64,000 nt of DNA from contig NC_056523.1 of the NCBI RefSeq assembly GCF_019175285.1, positions 123,139,896 to 123,203,895 of the forward strand. The letters are read 5' to 3'. The stretch is from Sceloporus undulatus. Taxonomy: Eukaryota; Chordata; Lepidosauria; Squamata; Phrynosomatidae. The position numbers and the translations under genes were made by a program. The notes beneath the pieces were generated by a model that worked only from the letters and a program-made list of their open reading frames with translations, was not told the DNA's origin and ran no database searches. This document shows, one piece after another, positions 57,901-64,000 of this stretch. The first letter of the stretch is position 1; every line of letters begins with the position of its first letter.

Positions 57901-60215
57901 AATAGAAATATTGTCTTTGGAAGAAAGCCTGATAAAGAGAACTCTGTGCAGGTGTATATAAATGCCAGAGCTGAATTGGCTACCAGCTCTGGTTCTTGTT
58001 CCACATTATGGTCATACTCTCCTGACCAGCTGAGGCCTGGGTAGTAGGGAAAACAAGGTGGCATTTGCCAGTGCTGGCATCCATGGTGGATTATATGTGT
58101 GTCTTTCCATTATGTTTTGTTGGTGGCCCTAAAAAGGGCAGAGAAACAGCCACATTCTTAACAGGCCTACTGGGTTAGGGGTGGGATTTCCTCCAATCTG
58201 CAGGAGAAAAGAAAGCTACATCAAAACAAGAGGAAAGCATGTGGGGAAGAGAGTGATGGGGCCCACCTGAAGAACTTCCCCTGTAAAAGGTTCCGGCAAG
58301 TGAGTAGTTACAGCGGCTGTGTTATGTCTGGAACTGTGGATGAGGAGATTGGCTAAATATTTGGCAGACCTCTAAAAGATATTCCTAGATAGGAAGTGGG
58401 AATCATGAGGTGCTCTAGATGTTGTTGGGCAGCAAGTCATGGAAACCCTGATCAGCATAACACTGACGATGGCAAGAAATCCTGGGAGTTGTAGTCCAAC
58501 ATCCAGAGGACTGCCTGTGTCCTAACTACGACTTAGATTAGTGATTCCCAAACTTTGGTTCTCCAGATGTTTTGGACTTCAGCTCCCAGAATTCTAACTA
58601 TTGTTTAAGCTGGCTGGGGCCTCTGCAATGTGAGGTCCCAAACACTTGGAGGACCAAAGTTTGGGAATCACTGAAGACCATGAGTGTGTAGTGCGTTTGA
58701 CTGTTGGTGTTAGATTAGGGAATAGTTTCCCTTGAATAATGCTTGAAAGAGATTATAACCTCAACCCACTCGAGTGCCATATTATGGAGGGTTCTTTTCA
58801 GATCCACTATTGGTACTTACATGAATAGAGGGGCTTCTTCTGTTCATGGAAGTCACTGGGATCTAGTGGAGATGTTCTGCTGCATGGCAAAGGTGGCAAA
58901 GTGGTCTCTGAGAAATTCAACAATCCCTGTGCTAGCCCAGGTTGCCTCTCACACTGCTCCAGAAAGTCTTCTAGTCCTCCAGAACAGCTCTTCAGGCAGC
59001 ATGGGAGGCAGAAAGGGGAACTGCAAATTTGTCTCCCCATCACCTTCCAGTGAGAGCAAAACTCCCTTGAGTTCTCATCTTGATCCAGCCCACTCACTTC
59101 TGTTGCCTTGCTCCCACTGAAATGCTCTGTCAGCTATTAGAGAACCTTGTTTGCAAAGGAAACGTCTGGCTCTTGGTCCTCTGAAATAAAAAAAGCATTT
59201 TTGAAAAATACTTCTTTATTTAAAAGAAATGTAAGCATGTTGAAGGGGGCAGGAGCTTTGAGAGAAGAAAAGGGGTAAGCAGTCCTTTCCCACAGTACAG
59301 CTGTGGACAGCTCATTCTACAGAGTTAAAGACACTCTTCTGTCTGTGCTTTTTCACCCTTTTGTTATTTCAGCTGCTAAGCAAAGGGTCTTATGGACAAC
59401 TGTGTTTCTGCCTCTAAGGAGGCAACTTGCAGGGACATAGCCAAGGGGGGCGGGTTTGAGGGATCCGGACCCCCCCTCCATTAGAAAAACAAATGGCATG
59501 TGCTGCTGCACCCAAGCCCCATGATAATGGTGGCACTTAGTCTGGACACCCCCCCTTCCTGAAATCCTGGCTACGTCCCTGCAACTTGAATATACAGAAT
59601 CCTTTTTAGTCCAAATATCATCCCATGTGCAACTGCATCTAACTAGTCACATTAAATGTTAAATTTGGGGACATAGACTGCCAGAAGTGGGTAGCAAAAG
59701 AAAATGATGTTTCTTCTGGTCAGGCCCCCACAACTAATGAACTACCTAACCACGTGCTGCTTACCAAGGCCTACTCAGTTGCTCTGCTTTTGCAGACCAA
59801 GGCAGGAAGCACAAATGAGAGGATTTTAAAACTCGGATGGGTCATCAAACTGATGTGATTTGGGAACACTAACAGGCTGGGGACAACGGCAGAGGGATGC
59901 AAGGGCTGGAAGAAAGTAGGGTCAGAAGCAACACATGACCCACCTCACCAAGATGGCAAGGTAGCACTAGGTTCAGTTGTATATCAGTCACACTGTTCTT
60001 TGGTGGAGGAAGCCAATTTTATCGTGCCTATGTGTACATGGATTCAAAGGCTAACTGAGCAATACAATCTGGACTGAGAATAAGGATTTGAATTTCTGAT
60101 TGAAGATGTTACAATAAATGCCACTTTTCCCTCTCAGGGCAACTGTTCACTTGGGGACAAATGCCGTTACTCCCATGAAACAGAAAAAGAAACGGAGCCA
60201 AGTGACACATCATGA
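38592..60215 (+). CDS. TRMT1: tRNA (guanine(26)-N(2))-dimethyltransferase, 17 coding exons
   Basis: TRMT1 uses S-adenosylmethionine to make N2,N2-dimethylguanosine at G26 of nuclear-encoded and mitochondrial tRNAs. Coding exons: 38592-38947, 42916-42971, 44059-44204, 44843-45030, 45525-45640, 46490-46602, 47311-47459, 47678-47761, 48560-48629, 48717-48851, 49733-49818, 53005-53113, 56835-56911, 57310-57429, 57924-57951, 58204-58299, 60138-60215. All introns are GT-AG and frames join, giving 668 residues (human about 659). Visible parts: an Arg/hydrophobic amino end that may target mitochondria; [19 protein letters not shown] (about 100-118); SAM-binding [19 protein letters not shown] (187-205); catalytic DLDPYG (266-271); CxxC pairs at 383/386 and 418/421; and a C-terminal CCCH finger (C638, C646, C652, H656). 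Recognition rests on recalled similarity to the human protein. No in-frame stop lies between the exon start (38,565) and the ATG, so an upstream start is possible. Confidence 0.96.
39906..40158. mobile_element. Palindromic pogo/Tigger-like MITE, copy 3 (TRMT1 intron 1)
   Basis: 253 bp, TA-flanked; left end CACTGCTCCCTCGGGTTACG is slightly worn, right end CGAGGTACCACTG. Very similar to copy 5, with most CpG sites intact. Confidence 0.85.
40934..41137. mobile_element. MER2-like MITE, copy C (TRMT1 intron 1)
   Basis: Starts CAGTTGGCCCTCCATATCC and ends AAGGGCCCAATG, flanked by TA. Confidence 0.75.
41985..42710 (+). mobile_element. Penelope-like element fragment with GIY-YIG endonuclease (TRMT1 intron 1)
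   Basis: Left part (41,985-42,110) is the LTR-like end in reverse: TTTTTTGTGGGTTTTTTGGG and TTTCGCCAGCATCTGTGGCT. From 42,370 a forward open stretch encodes [40 protein letters not shown] and [13 protein letters not shown]...VYIG is the GIY-YIG endonuclease found at the C-terminus of Penelope RT proteins. The RT itself is absent. Confidence 0.85.
42916..42971 (+). CDS. TRMT1: TRMT1 coding exon 2
   Basis: Encodes (T)[18 protein letters not shown]; acceptor TTGCTAACAG, donor GTGAGT. The preceding 3,968-bp intron holds a pogo-like MITE, a MER2-like MITE and a Penelope piece. Confidence 0.93.
43917..44010 (-). mobile_element. L2-like LINE 3' tail remnant (TRMT1 intron 2)
   Basis: (TTAA)n, then CATCCTGCCTTTCTCCCAAA and GGATCCTAGGAAGCTTACAA, a reversed LINE tail of the type seen at 28,900. 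Confidence 0.5.
44059..44204 (+). CDS. TRMT1: TRMT1 coding exon 3
   Basis: Encodes (I)[17 protein letters not shown] followed by a charged linker and AAAVGEVCQ; acceptor TTTTTCCCTCCAG, donor GTGCTG. The linker differs most from the human protein. Confidence 0.93.
44843..45030 (+). CDS. TRMT1: TRMT1 coding exon 4, SAM-binding motif
   Basis: Encodes [20 protein letters not shown] and [20 protein letters not shown], the first part of the Rossmann-fold methyltransferase domain; acceptor CTTTGTAG, donor GTAAGC. Confidence 0.95.
45525..45640 (+). CDS. TRMT1: TRMT1 coding exon 5, catalytic motif
   Basis: Encodes [20 protein letters not shown] then [18 protein letters not shown]. The DPYG stretch is the catalytic motif of the Trm1 family; acceptor GTGCACAG, donor GTAAGA. 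Confidence 0.96.
45880..45905. repeat. (TGTC)n microsatellite (TRMT1 intron 5)
   Basis: About seven CTGT units in a row. Confidence 0.9.
46490..46602 (+). CDS. TRMT1: TRMT1 coding exon 6
   Basis: Encodes [20 protein letters not shown] then [17 protein letters not shown], almost identical to human; acceptor TTTGTTGCAG, donor GTGAGT. Confidence 0.96.
46900..47215 (+). mobile_element. LINE 3' UTR-like repeat (TRMT1 intron 6)
   Basis: GTGGCTGTTCCTGCTCTCTG, then TTTATACTGTTTAATGTG, then GGGAGAAAGTTGGCATACAA and ATGAAATAAAA. The same order occurs at 56,045-56,410. Consistent with an L2/CR1-group 3' end, exact family unknown. Confidence 0.55.
47311..47459 (+). CDS. TRMT1: TRMT1 coding exon 7
   Basis: Encodes [20 protein letters not shown] then [20 protein letters not shown] and GQSKVKASA; acceptor CTTTCTACAG, donor GTGAGC. 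It completes the methyltransferase core. Confidence 0.96.
47678..47761 (+). CDS. TRMT1: TRMT1 coding exon 8
   Basis: Encodes [20 protein letters not shown] then KMANNGN; the CVGC pair is the first half of a likely metal site. Acceptor TTGACAG, donor GTAAGA. Confidence 0.93.
48312..48374. mobile_element. Miniature 63-bp copy 4 of the pogo/Tigger-like MITE (TRMT1 intron 8)
   Basis: CACTCGTCCCCCGGGTTACG on the left and TATCCCGGGGTACCAGTG on the right, TA on both sides. Only the two ends remain; about 190 bp of interior is missing. Confidence 0.75.
48560..48629 (+). CDS. TRMT1: TRMT1 coding exon 9
   Basis: Encodes [20 protein letters not shown] then RHQ; CEHC is the second Cys pair. The following intron is only 87 bp. 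Acceptor GCTAAACAG, donor GTGAGC. Confidence 0.94.
48717..48851 (+). CDS. TRMT1: TRMT1 coding exon 10
   Basis: Encodes [20 protein letters not shown] then [20 protein letters not shown] and SMVLE; acceptor TTCCTGCAG, donor GTGAGG. Confidence 0.95.
49733..49818 (+). CDS. TRMT1: TRMT1 coding exon 11
   Basis: Encodes [20 protein letters not shown] then SSPSLLQF; acceptor GTGTGGTAG, donor GTAAGA. The next intron (3,186 bp) is mostly an L2 LINE. Confidence 0.94.
49988..52400 (-). mobile_element. L2-clade LINE (TRMT1 intron 11)
   Basis: Reverse-oriented within intron 11. 3' tail (AATA)n at 49,988-50,012. RT parts read [40 protein letters not shown] and [12 protein letters not shown] (about 51,630-51,270), and the C-terminal part [20 protein letters not shown] and [19 protein letters not shown] (about 50,900-50,750). 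Earlier RT sequence extends toward 52,400. The 3' region is split by MITE copy 5. The left limit of the 5' end is uncertain. Confidence 0.85.
50204..50457. mobile_element. Palindromic pogo/Tigger-like MITE, copy 5, inside L2
   Basis: 254 bp with CAGTGGTGCCTCGGGTTACG and CCCGGGGTACCACTG ends, flanked by TA. It lies inside the 3' part of the L2 LINE, so it is younger than that insertion. Confidence 0.88.
53005..53113 (+). CDS. TRMT1: TRMT1 coding exon 12
   Basis: Encodes [20 protein letters not shown] then [16 protein letters not shown]; acceptor CGTTTTCAG, donor GTAGGC. Confidence 0.94.
53186..53690 (-). mobile_element. Internally deleted LINE-like element: GC-rich head joined to L2 tail (TRMT1 intron 12)
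   Basis: On the minus strand it begins with a GC-rich part in which TGGG[T/C]AGGAGCGGCCCAGG occurs twice about 130 bp apart. After about 200 bp of AT-rich sequence it ends GCTGTAAACCGCCGTGATCA and a (TTTCA)n tail. No ORF remains between. It looks like a LINE 5' UTR promoter fused to its 3' end, that is, a non-autonomous derivative. Confidence 0.6.
53790..54030 (+). mobile_element. ACA/Squam-type SINE (TRMT1 intron 12)
   Basis: GGAGAGCCAGTGTGACATAG head, worn B box AGGGATCAATTTCC, body GAATCTTGCAAGAAAACCGT, tail CGATCTGAAGGCAAACACC with (AAC)n. Confidence 0.8.
54031..55230. other. TRMT1 intron 12 sequence, nothing recognised
   Basis: AT-rich intronic DNA with no identifiable repeat or gene. 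Confidence 0.5.
55232..55608 (-). mobile_element. CR1 LINE 3' end (TRMT1 intron 12)
   Basis: Reverse: starts with AGAATCATAGAATCGTAGAG and contains CAACCCCCTGCCATGCAGGA. The minus strand encodes [20 protein letters not shown] and [20 protein letters not shown]. Close to the copy at 31,095-31,640. Confidence 0.93.
56032..56041. other. Assembly gap, 10 N
   Basis: Ten N in TRMT1 intron 12, not near an exon. Confidence 0.97.
56045..56410 (+). mobile_element. LINE 3' UTR-like repeat (TRMT1 intron 12)
   Basis: CTCAGTGGCTGTTCCTGTCC, TTTATACTGTTGTTAGC, GAGCCACCTTGGTTGCTTTC and GGGAGAAAGGCAACATAGAA with an (AAAT)n end. Sister of the copy at 46,900-47,215. Confidence 0.6.
56835..56911 (+). CDS. TRMT1: TRMT1 coding exon 13
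   Basis: Encodes [20 protein letters not shown] then LSVEP; acceptor CTCAACTTCAG, donor GTAGGT. The 10-N gap lies in the preceding intron and does not affect coding sequence visible here. Confidence 0.93.
57310..57429 (+). CDS. TRMT1: TRMT1 coding exon 14
   Basis: Encodes [20 protein letters not shown] then [19 protein letters not shown]; acceptor CTTCCACAG, donor GTAAGG, phase 2. The phase forces an extra small exon before 58,204. Confidence 0.94.
57924..57951 (+). CDS. TRMT1: TRMT1 coding exon 15, 28-nt microexon
   Basis: Acceptor TTGTCTTTGGAAG, donor CAG|GTGTAT. It encodes (G)KPDKENSVQ, aligning with GKAADEAMEE of human TRMT1 as I recall it. It is the only in-phase solution I found that uses the strong acceptor at 58,203. 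Inferred from phase and similarity; transcript evidence would settle it. Confidence 0.75.
58204..58299 (+). CDS. TRMT1: TRMT1 coding exon 16
   Basis: Encodes [20 protein letters not shown] then [12 protein letters not shown], a basic stretch followed by the first Cys of the CCCH finger; acceptor CTCCAATCTGCAG, donor GTGAGT. Confidence 0.93.
58539..58673. mobile_element. hAT-like MITE (TRMT1 intron 16)
   Basis: Ends AGTGATTCCCAAACTTTGG and CCAAAGTTTGGGAATCACT are perfect inverted repeats of 19 bp, continued by GTTCTCCA and a near mirror TTGGAGGA. Typical hAT-Charlie-like ends. No clean target duplication seen. Confidence 0.8.
59430..59580. mobile_element. hAT-like MITE with 8-bp target duplication (TRMT1 intron 16)
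   Basis: Starts CAGGGACATAGCCAAGG and ends CCTGGCTACGTCCCT. GCAACTTG flanks it at 59,422-59,429 and 59,581-59,588. The 8-bp duplication indicates hAT. Confidence 0.8.
60138..60215 (+). CDS. TRMT1: TRMT1 last coding exon
   Basis: Encodes [20 protein letters not shown] then PSDTS and TGA at 60,213-60,215. It completes a C-x7-C-x5-C-x3-H zinc finger; acceptor TTTTCCCTCTCAG. The tail is shorter and more acidic than in human. Confidence 0.95.
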   Translation, partial: GNCSLGDKCRYSHETEKETEPSDTS

Positions 60216-60462
60216 AAATGGCCCTGAACACCTGCTTGGATTTGATTTTTGTGTTAATGGAGAGCCTTTATATTAAACACTTGTCTATTGGTGATTTTCC
60301 TGCCAGTAAATGAGAATATCTTTTAATGATGTTTAATCTGTATTTCGTTATTAAGCTGACCACCTGTTAATCAGTCCCACTTTTGAGCCTGACAGAATCC
60401 ATGCTCTTCAGATGTTCCCATGGAAAGAGACAATTGCCCCAGTCTCTGAAACTTGTTGCCTC

Positions 60463-60468
60463 AATAAA
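60463..60468 (+). terminator. TRMT1 polyadenylation signal
   Basis: AATAAA 248 bp after the stop codon. An ATTAAA variant at 60,272-60,277 could give a shorter 3' end. Confidence 0.7.
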
Positions 60469-60505
60469 GTATGAGAGATCTGGAACCATTCCAGTGTAGC
60501 AATAA

Positions 60506-60988
60506 TTATCTTTTCAGGTGAAAAAGGTCAAGTTTCATAATGTGGTGAAGTGACAGGCTGGTATCCCTGGGTAGAAGTTGTATATTCTGTTTTTGGCCAC
60601 TGTGGAGGTTGGTATTCCCTTCCTCTCTCTGCAGTGACCAAATACCCCCCACAGCTGGTGGAGTGGGGGTAATCACAAAAGCATTTGGCTGGCCTCCCAT
60701 AGCCAGACGTGAAATGTTGACATCAGTTGCTGCAACCTCAGTGAACATAATAGGTTCACATCTGGCTGCAGGGTGTAGCCGGACACCTGCAATCACCCTT
60801 CCAAGCACAGGATGGCTGTGGGTAGAGGACTTCAGAAGCTGTACAAGTCTGAAGTGGTGGTGATAAATATGTGTGGTGAAGCAAGGTAGGATTGCAACCA
60901 TGATGTTACAAAAACTACCTTCCAATTCAAACAGCAGAGAAATCATAACCCCTAATTTAAGTTCCCCACCCACCTGCGAGTATACCAC
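60506..60988 (-). other. 160-codon open frame of unknown meaning
   Basis: Minus-strand frame from ATG 60,988 to a stop at 60,506, 38 bp beyond the TRMT1 polyadenylation signal. It includes RVIAGVRLHPAARCEPIMF and ATDVNISRLAMGGQPNAFVI. The other strand is also open for 84 codons over 60,609-60,863. I recognise no domain; length alone does not prove a gene. Could be chance, or a worn exon or pseudogene. Confidence 0.2.
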
Positions 60989-61012
60989 ACAAGTGGCCAG
61001 AGAGAATTATGC

Positions 61013-61013
61013 A

Positions 61014-61046
<33 letters not shown>
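61013..61046. repeat. (CT)n(TA)n microsatellite
   Basis: CTCTCTCTCTC followed by TATATATATATA. Confidence 0.9.
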
Positions 61047-61047
<1 letters not shown>

Positions 61048-61354
61048 AAACAGCAGTGCTAATGGCATTTCTCTAGCTTGACCAATGGTAAGCAGAATAT
61101 AAACCCATCACTGAATGTTGGATTCTAGGGGACAGAATGAAATTGCCCAGAGGCACATGCTTTGCATACAAAAGATCCTAGTCCAAGGCAGAGATTTCTG
61201 GTCTGAAACACTGCAGAATTTCCCTTAACCCTTTGCTTCCAAGCTCATATGTTGTTGATCCTTAAGTGTGTCCATTGTGAAGAATTCTAAACACAGGCAT
61301 CCTTATGAGAAAGATGTTCATGTGATTTATAGCGAACTCATTACTATGTATATG

Positions 61355-61505
61355 CAAAGCAATCCTGTAGCACCTTTGAGATTAACTGAAAGAAGCATGA
61401 GCTTTCATAGACTTTCTATTTTCTCAGATGCATGTGAGGAAATAACTTGTCTATGAAAACCCATGCTACAAACCTTTGCATATTTCATCTCAAAGGTGAT
61501 CCAAA
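61355..61505. mobile_element. Unnamed amniote repeat, partly palindromic
   Basis: CCTGTAGCACCTTTGAGATT, then AGCATGAGCTTTCATAGACT, then the partial mirror GTCTATGAAAACCCATGCTA and ATCTCAAAGGTGATCC. Same family as 18,430 and 27,810. Confidence 0.5.
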
Positions 61506-62140
61506 AGCCCCTGGCACACTGATGTCCCAAAGATCAGCAGGAAGGGGTGGCTTGAAGTTGCCCCCACCAAAGCCGCCTCGGGACCCTGGCACCCCCCCCC
61601 CCAAGTCCTGAATGTACCCTGCTCAAATAGAAGCAGAAAAGATCTGTTCCTATTTGGGCTGCCTTAGGTTGCCCTGGCAAAACTTTCAGGCCCTCTGGTG
61701 GCATTAAAAACACTGTGCTCCCAGAGTATCCTGTGGTTGGCTGGGCAGCTTCTGGGCATCTTGGGGGGGGGGGGGTGTTGCGTCAAAATGTGCCATCAAG
61801 GCTCCCAGAAACTGGCTTTTGATAGGGCTATGTCTTTGAATTCTGTCATTTATCTATATGGAAGATACATGGAGGTTAAAGTTCAAAATTATCCAAGGGT
61901 TTTCCAGTCATTCTTTATCCAACTGCTAAGGAAAATTACTTGTGCTAGCCCAATGTTTGAAAATGGTATGTATCTTCAATCAGTGTTAGACTAGAGTTCC
62001 TCAGCTTTTTTGGACTGAAATGAATTTACATCAATACATGATAAAGTGGCAATAATAAACCTGTGTTGATTTGTGAACAGGTTTAGTTTCGTGGACAAAC
62101 ATAGGATTGTTTGGCAGACTGCTCCTTCCTCTGTATTGTT

Positions 62141-62361
62141 ATTTGTTGTTCTGTGCCTTCAAGTCATTTTCAATTTATGGTGACCTTAAGGCAATTCTAT
62201 CATGGGATTTTCTTGACAAGATTTGTTCATAGATTTCCACTGCCATTCCCAGAGGCTGAGAACATGTGATTTGCCAAGGACATCCAGTGGGTTTCATGGC
62301 TGAGCTGGGAATTGAACCCTGGTCTCCTGAGTTGTGGTCCAATACTCAAACCACTCTGCCT
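62141..62361 (-). mobile_element. ACA/Squam-type SINE
   Basis: Reverse: TTGTTGTTCTGTGCCTTCAA, GTGACCTTAAGGCAATTCTA, reversed B box GGGAATTGAACCC, ending AATACTCAAACCACTCTGCC. Confidence 0.8.
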
Positions 62362-62369
62362 ATATTAAT

Positions 62370-64000
62370 TGGCTGCTAGATGTGTCTTTATATAACAGGA
62401 GTGAAACAATGTGCAACTTGTCTGACTTGTTGATACTCACCTGGAATGTGGAAGCAAAGTGATTAGAGTCTGTTTTTAAAGAAGTGGTTTATTCCAAAGT
62501 AAATGATTGCACTTATGGTAGCCCAAATACTCCGACTCCACTTACCCCTCTGCATATGGGGGAAGCGGGGAAGGACTAGGAAGGCATTTTAACAATGATC
62601 CCTTTTTTCCATCAGCAGAATTCAAGAGGGTCCTACGGCCCTTAATTGATTTACAATCTGAAGCAGCCTTCAAGAATCTTCTCTCCACAAGCAATGAGAA
62701 AACTTGGTCCATCTTGAAAAGGCCTAGAGGGAAATGCCGATTCCCTGCTTCTCCTTGAGGCAACATCTGAACTGGCAGGATGTTAATTGCTTCCTCAGAC
62801 TCTTCTCCCAGGCCTGGCTTGGTGCTGAATCTGGGCCAGGAAGGTTCGGATTTCCATTGGTTGTAGTGTGATCTGAGTTGGGTCTAGACTAGCTGGGTTT
62901 GGTTTCTGTTCTGCTGCTCCTGTGGATAGGAGGAATTAGGGAAGAGTGAAAGTGGAATACTATATCAACACTTAAACTGTGTGACTACCTCCTTTTGTCT
63001 TTGCGGTTGAGACATAGGTCCTGTTTCTGCTTAGGAAGTACAGCCTTGAATGCATCTCTTGCAACGGAGTATGGATTCTTTATGAGAAACTCTGAAAGTC
63101 TGAAGTGAGTGGCTTATGCTAAACAAAACTTTTTTTCATTTTTAAGATGTCAGCAGATAGCAACAGAAACCTGCCCTTTTAGCTACAGATTGGTTGACAG
63201 AGACAGTGGCAGCAGTGAAACCTGAATCTGCTGGGAGGGTTGGGGGGGGGATCCTTCCAAATATGTGAGATAGGTGGGAGTAAGAGATACCATGGACACA
63301 AATTGCTTCCATCCTCCCTATTTTCAGAAGAGCAACATGGCTCCACCACTTTTTGTAATATGGTTGTGCGTTCCAAGGGAGCTGACTTCTAAGCTGGTTC
63401 AGTTCAGAATGAATAGATGGCACAAGATTCACATCCTGCTTGAAGCATGTAGCAGACAGTGACTGGAATTCTACTCATCCACTATAATAGCAACTGTACT
63501 TTTTCCATGGAGGTGGAGCAGCAGTGAATGAAGCTAAACAAATCTGCCAATTCTGAGCAGTCTGTTTCTCTAACAGCTTCCTTCCTTCATAGATGCTACA
63601 TCCACAGGTGCCTACGTTGGCACAGTGCAGAACAGGGAGTTCTAGCTTCCAGGCCCAATTTAAAATACCAGAGATGATTTTTAAAACCATGAATCATTTG
63701 AGGGCTTACATTTCCTTTGTGATTCTAGTTGGCTCCTGATCAACTCCCCTTTTGGACCTAGGTAGCCCATTAAAGGACCAGGCTCAAGCCTCTTCTGCTG
63801 CAGCACCCACTTCACAGAATGCCCTCCAATGCACCAGGCCCCTTCTCTACATTGACGCATGATATTGTAAGGCACCATGAGTAAAGGCCATACAAGTTTG
63901 TAGTACTGATGTAGCCAAATTATTCAAGCTAGGCTGAAGGGTTAGTTGACTTCAAGGTGGAAATCTGACAAGTGGTTCTGAGTTACCACATTTTACAGTG
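62370..64000. other. Intergenic DNA, nothing recognised
   Basis: No gene or repeat family that I can identify. In human, LYL1 lies downstream of TRMT1; no bHLH-like coding sequence is visible here. Confidence 0.45.

Noticed and set aside
58178-58203. Alternative TRMT1 acceptor GGGTTAG at 58,177-58,178 that also restores phase
   Set aside because: It lacks a pyrimidine tract and adds GGISSNLQ, unlike the human protein; the microexon model fits better.
59178-59190. AATAAA within TRMT1 intron 16
   Set aside because: The coding sequence continues with a good CCCH half at 60,138, so this is not the main 3' end, although intronic polyadenylation cannot be excluded.
1-64000. CRISPR arrays, bacterial operons, rRNA
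   Set aside because: None present; the window is vertebrate nuclear DNA.

Overview
This is a piece of vertebrate nuclear genome, most likely a squamate (lizard). The repeats suggest this: tRNA-derived SINEs of the ACA/Squam type ending in a BovB-like (ACAAC)n tail, BovB, L2 and CR1 LINEs, Penelope pieces, a DIRS element, and many hAT and Tc1/mariner-type miniature transposons. The species cannot be named from the sequence. There are two assembly gaps, 100 N at 29,808-29,907 and 10 N at 56,032-56,041.

The one host protein gene I can support is TRMT1, the tRNA guanine-26 N2-dimethyltransferase, on the + strand. I assign 17 coding exons between 38,592 and 60,215. All junctions are GT-AG and in phase, and the predicted protein is 668 residues. 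It includes a 28-nt microexon at 57,924-57,951. The first coding exon starts at a splice acceptor (38,565), so at least one upstream non-coding exon is expected. The GC-rich promoter-like stretch at 35,900-36,240 is the best candidate for it.

Layout. 1-4,993: a largely whole DIRS retroelement on the - strand that runs off the left edge. 5,000-19,800: repeat-rich intergenic DNA with L2, BovB and CR1 fragments and several nested DNA transposons. 19,850-21,000: an array of inverted repeats followed by a 350-bp polypurine tract. 21,000-26,000: SINE and MITE fragments. 26,040-27,340: a GC-rich island with a good splice donor on the - strand, possibly the first exon of a gene lying to the left (NACC1 is a guess from human synteny). 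28,700-31,640: CR1 interrupted by an L2, which itself holds the 100-N gap flanked by a suspicious 336-bp duplication. 33,600-38,300: TG-rich DNA, a duplicated block, BovB, Penelope ends, the promoter-like island, a hAT palindrome and MER2-like MITEs. 38,565-60,468: TRMT1, its introns loaded with MITEs, Penelope, L2, CR1 and SINEs. 60,500-64,000: little recognisable beyond one SINE and small repeats.

I found no convincing undescribed multi-gene system. The observations most worth following are the probable false duplication at the gap, the 20-kb inverted-repeat array, the hAT element carrying a GC-rich 87-bp tandem array, the CpG-rich palindromic MITE family, and the TRMT1 microexon.
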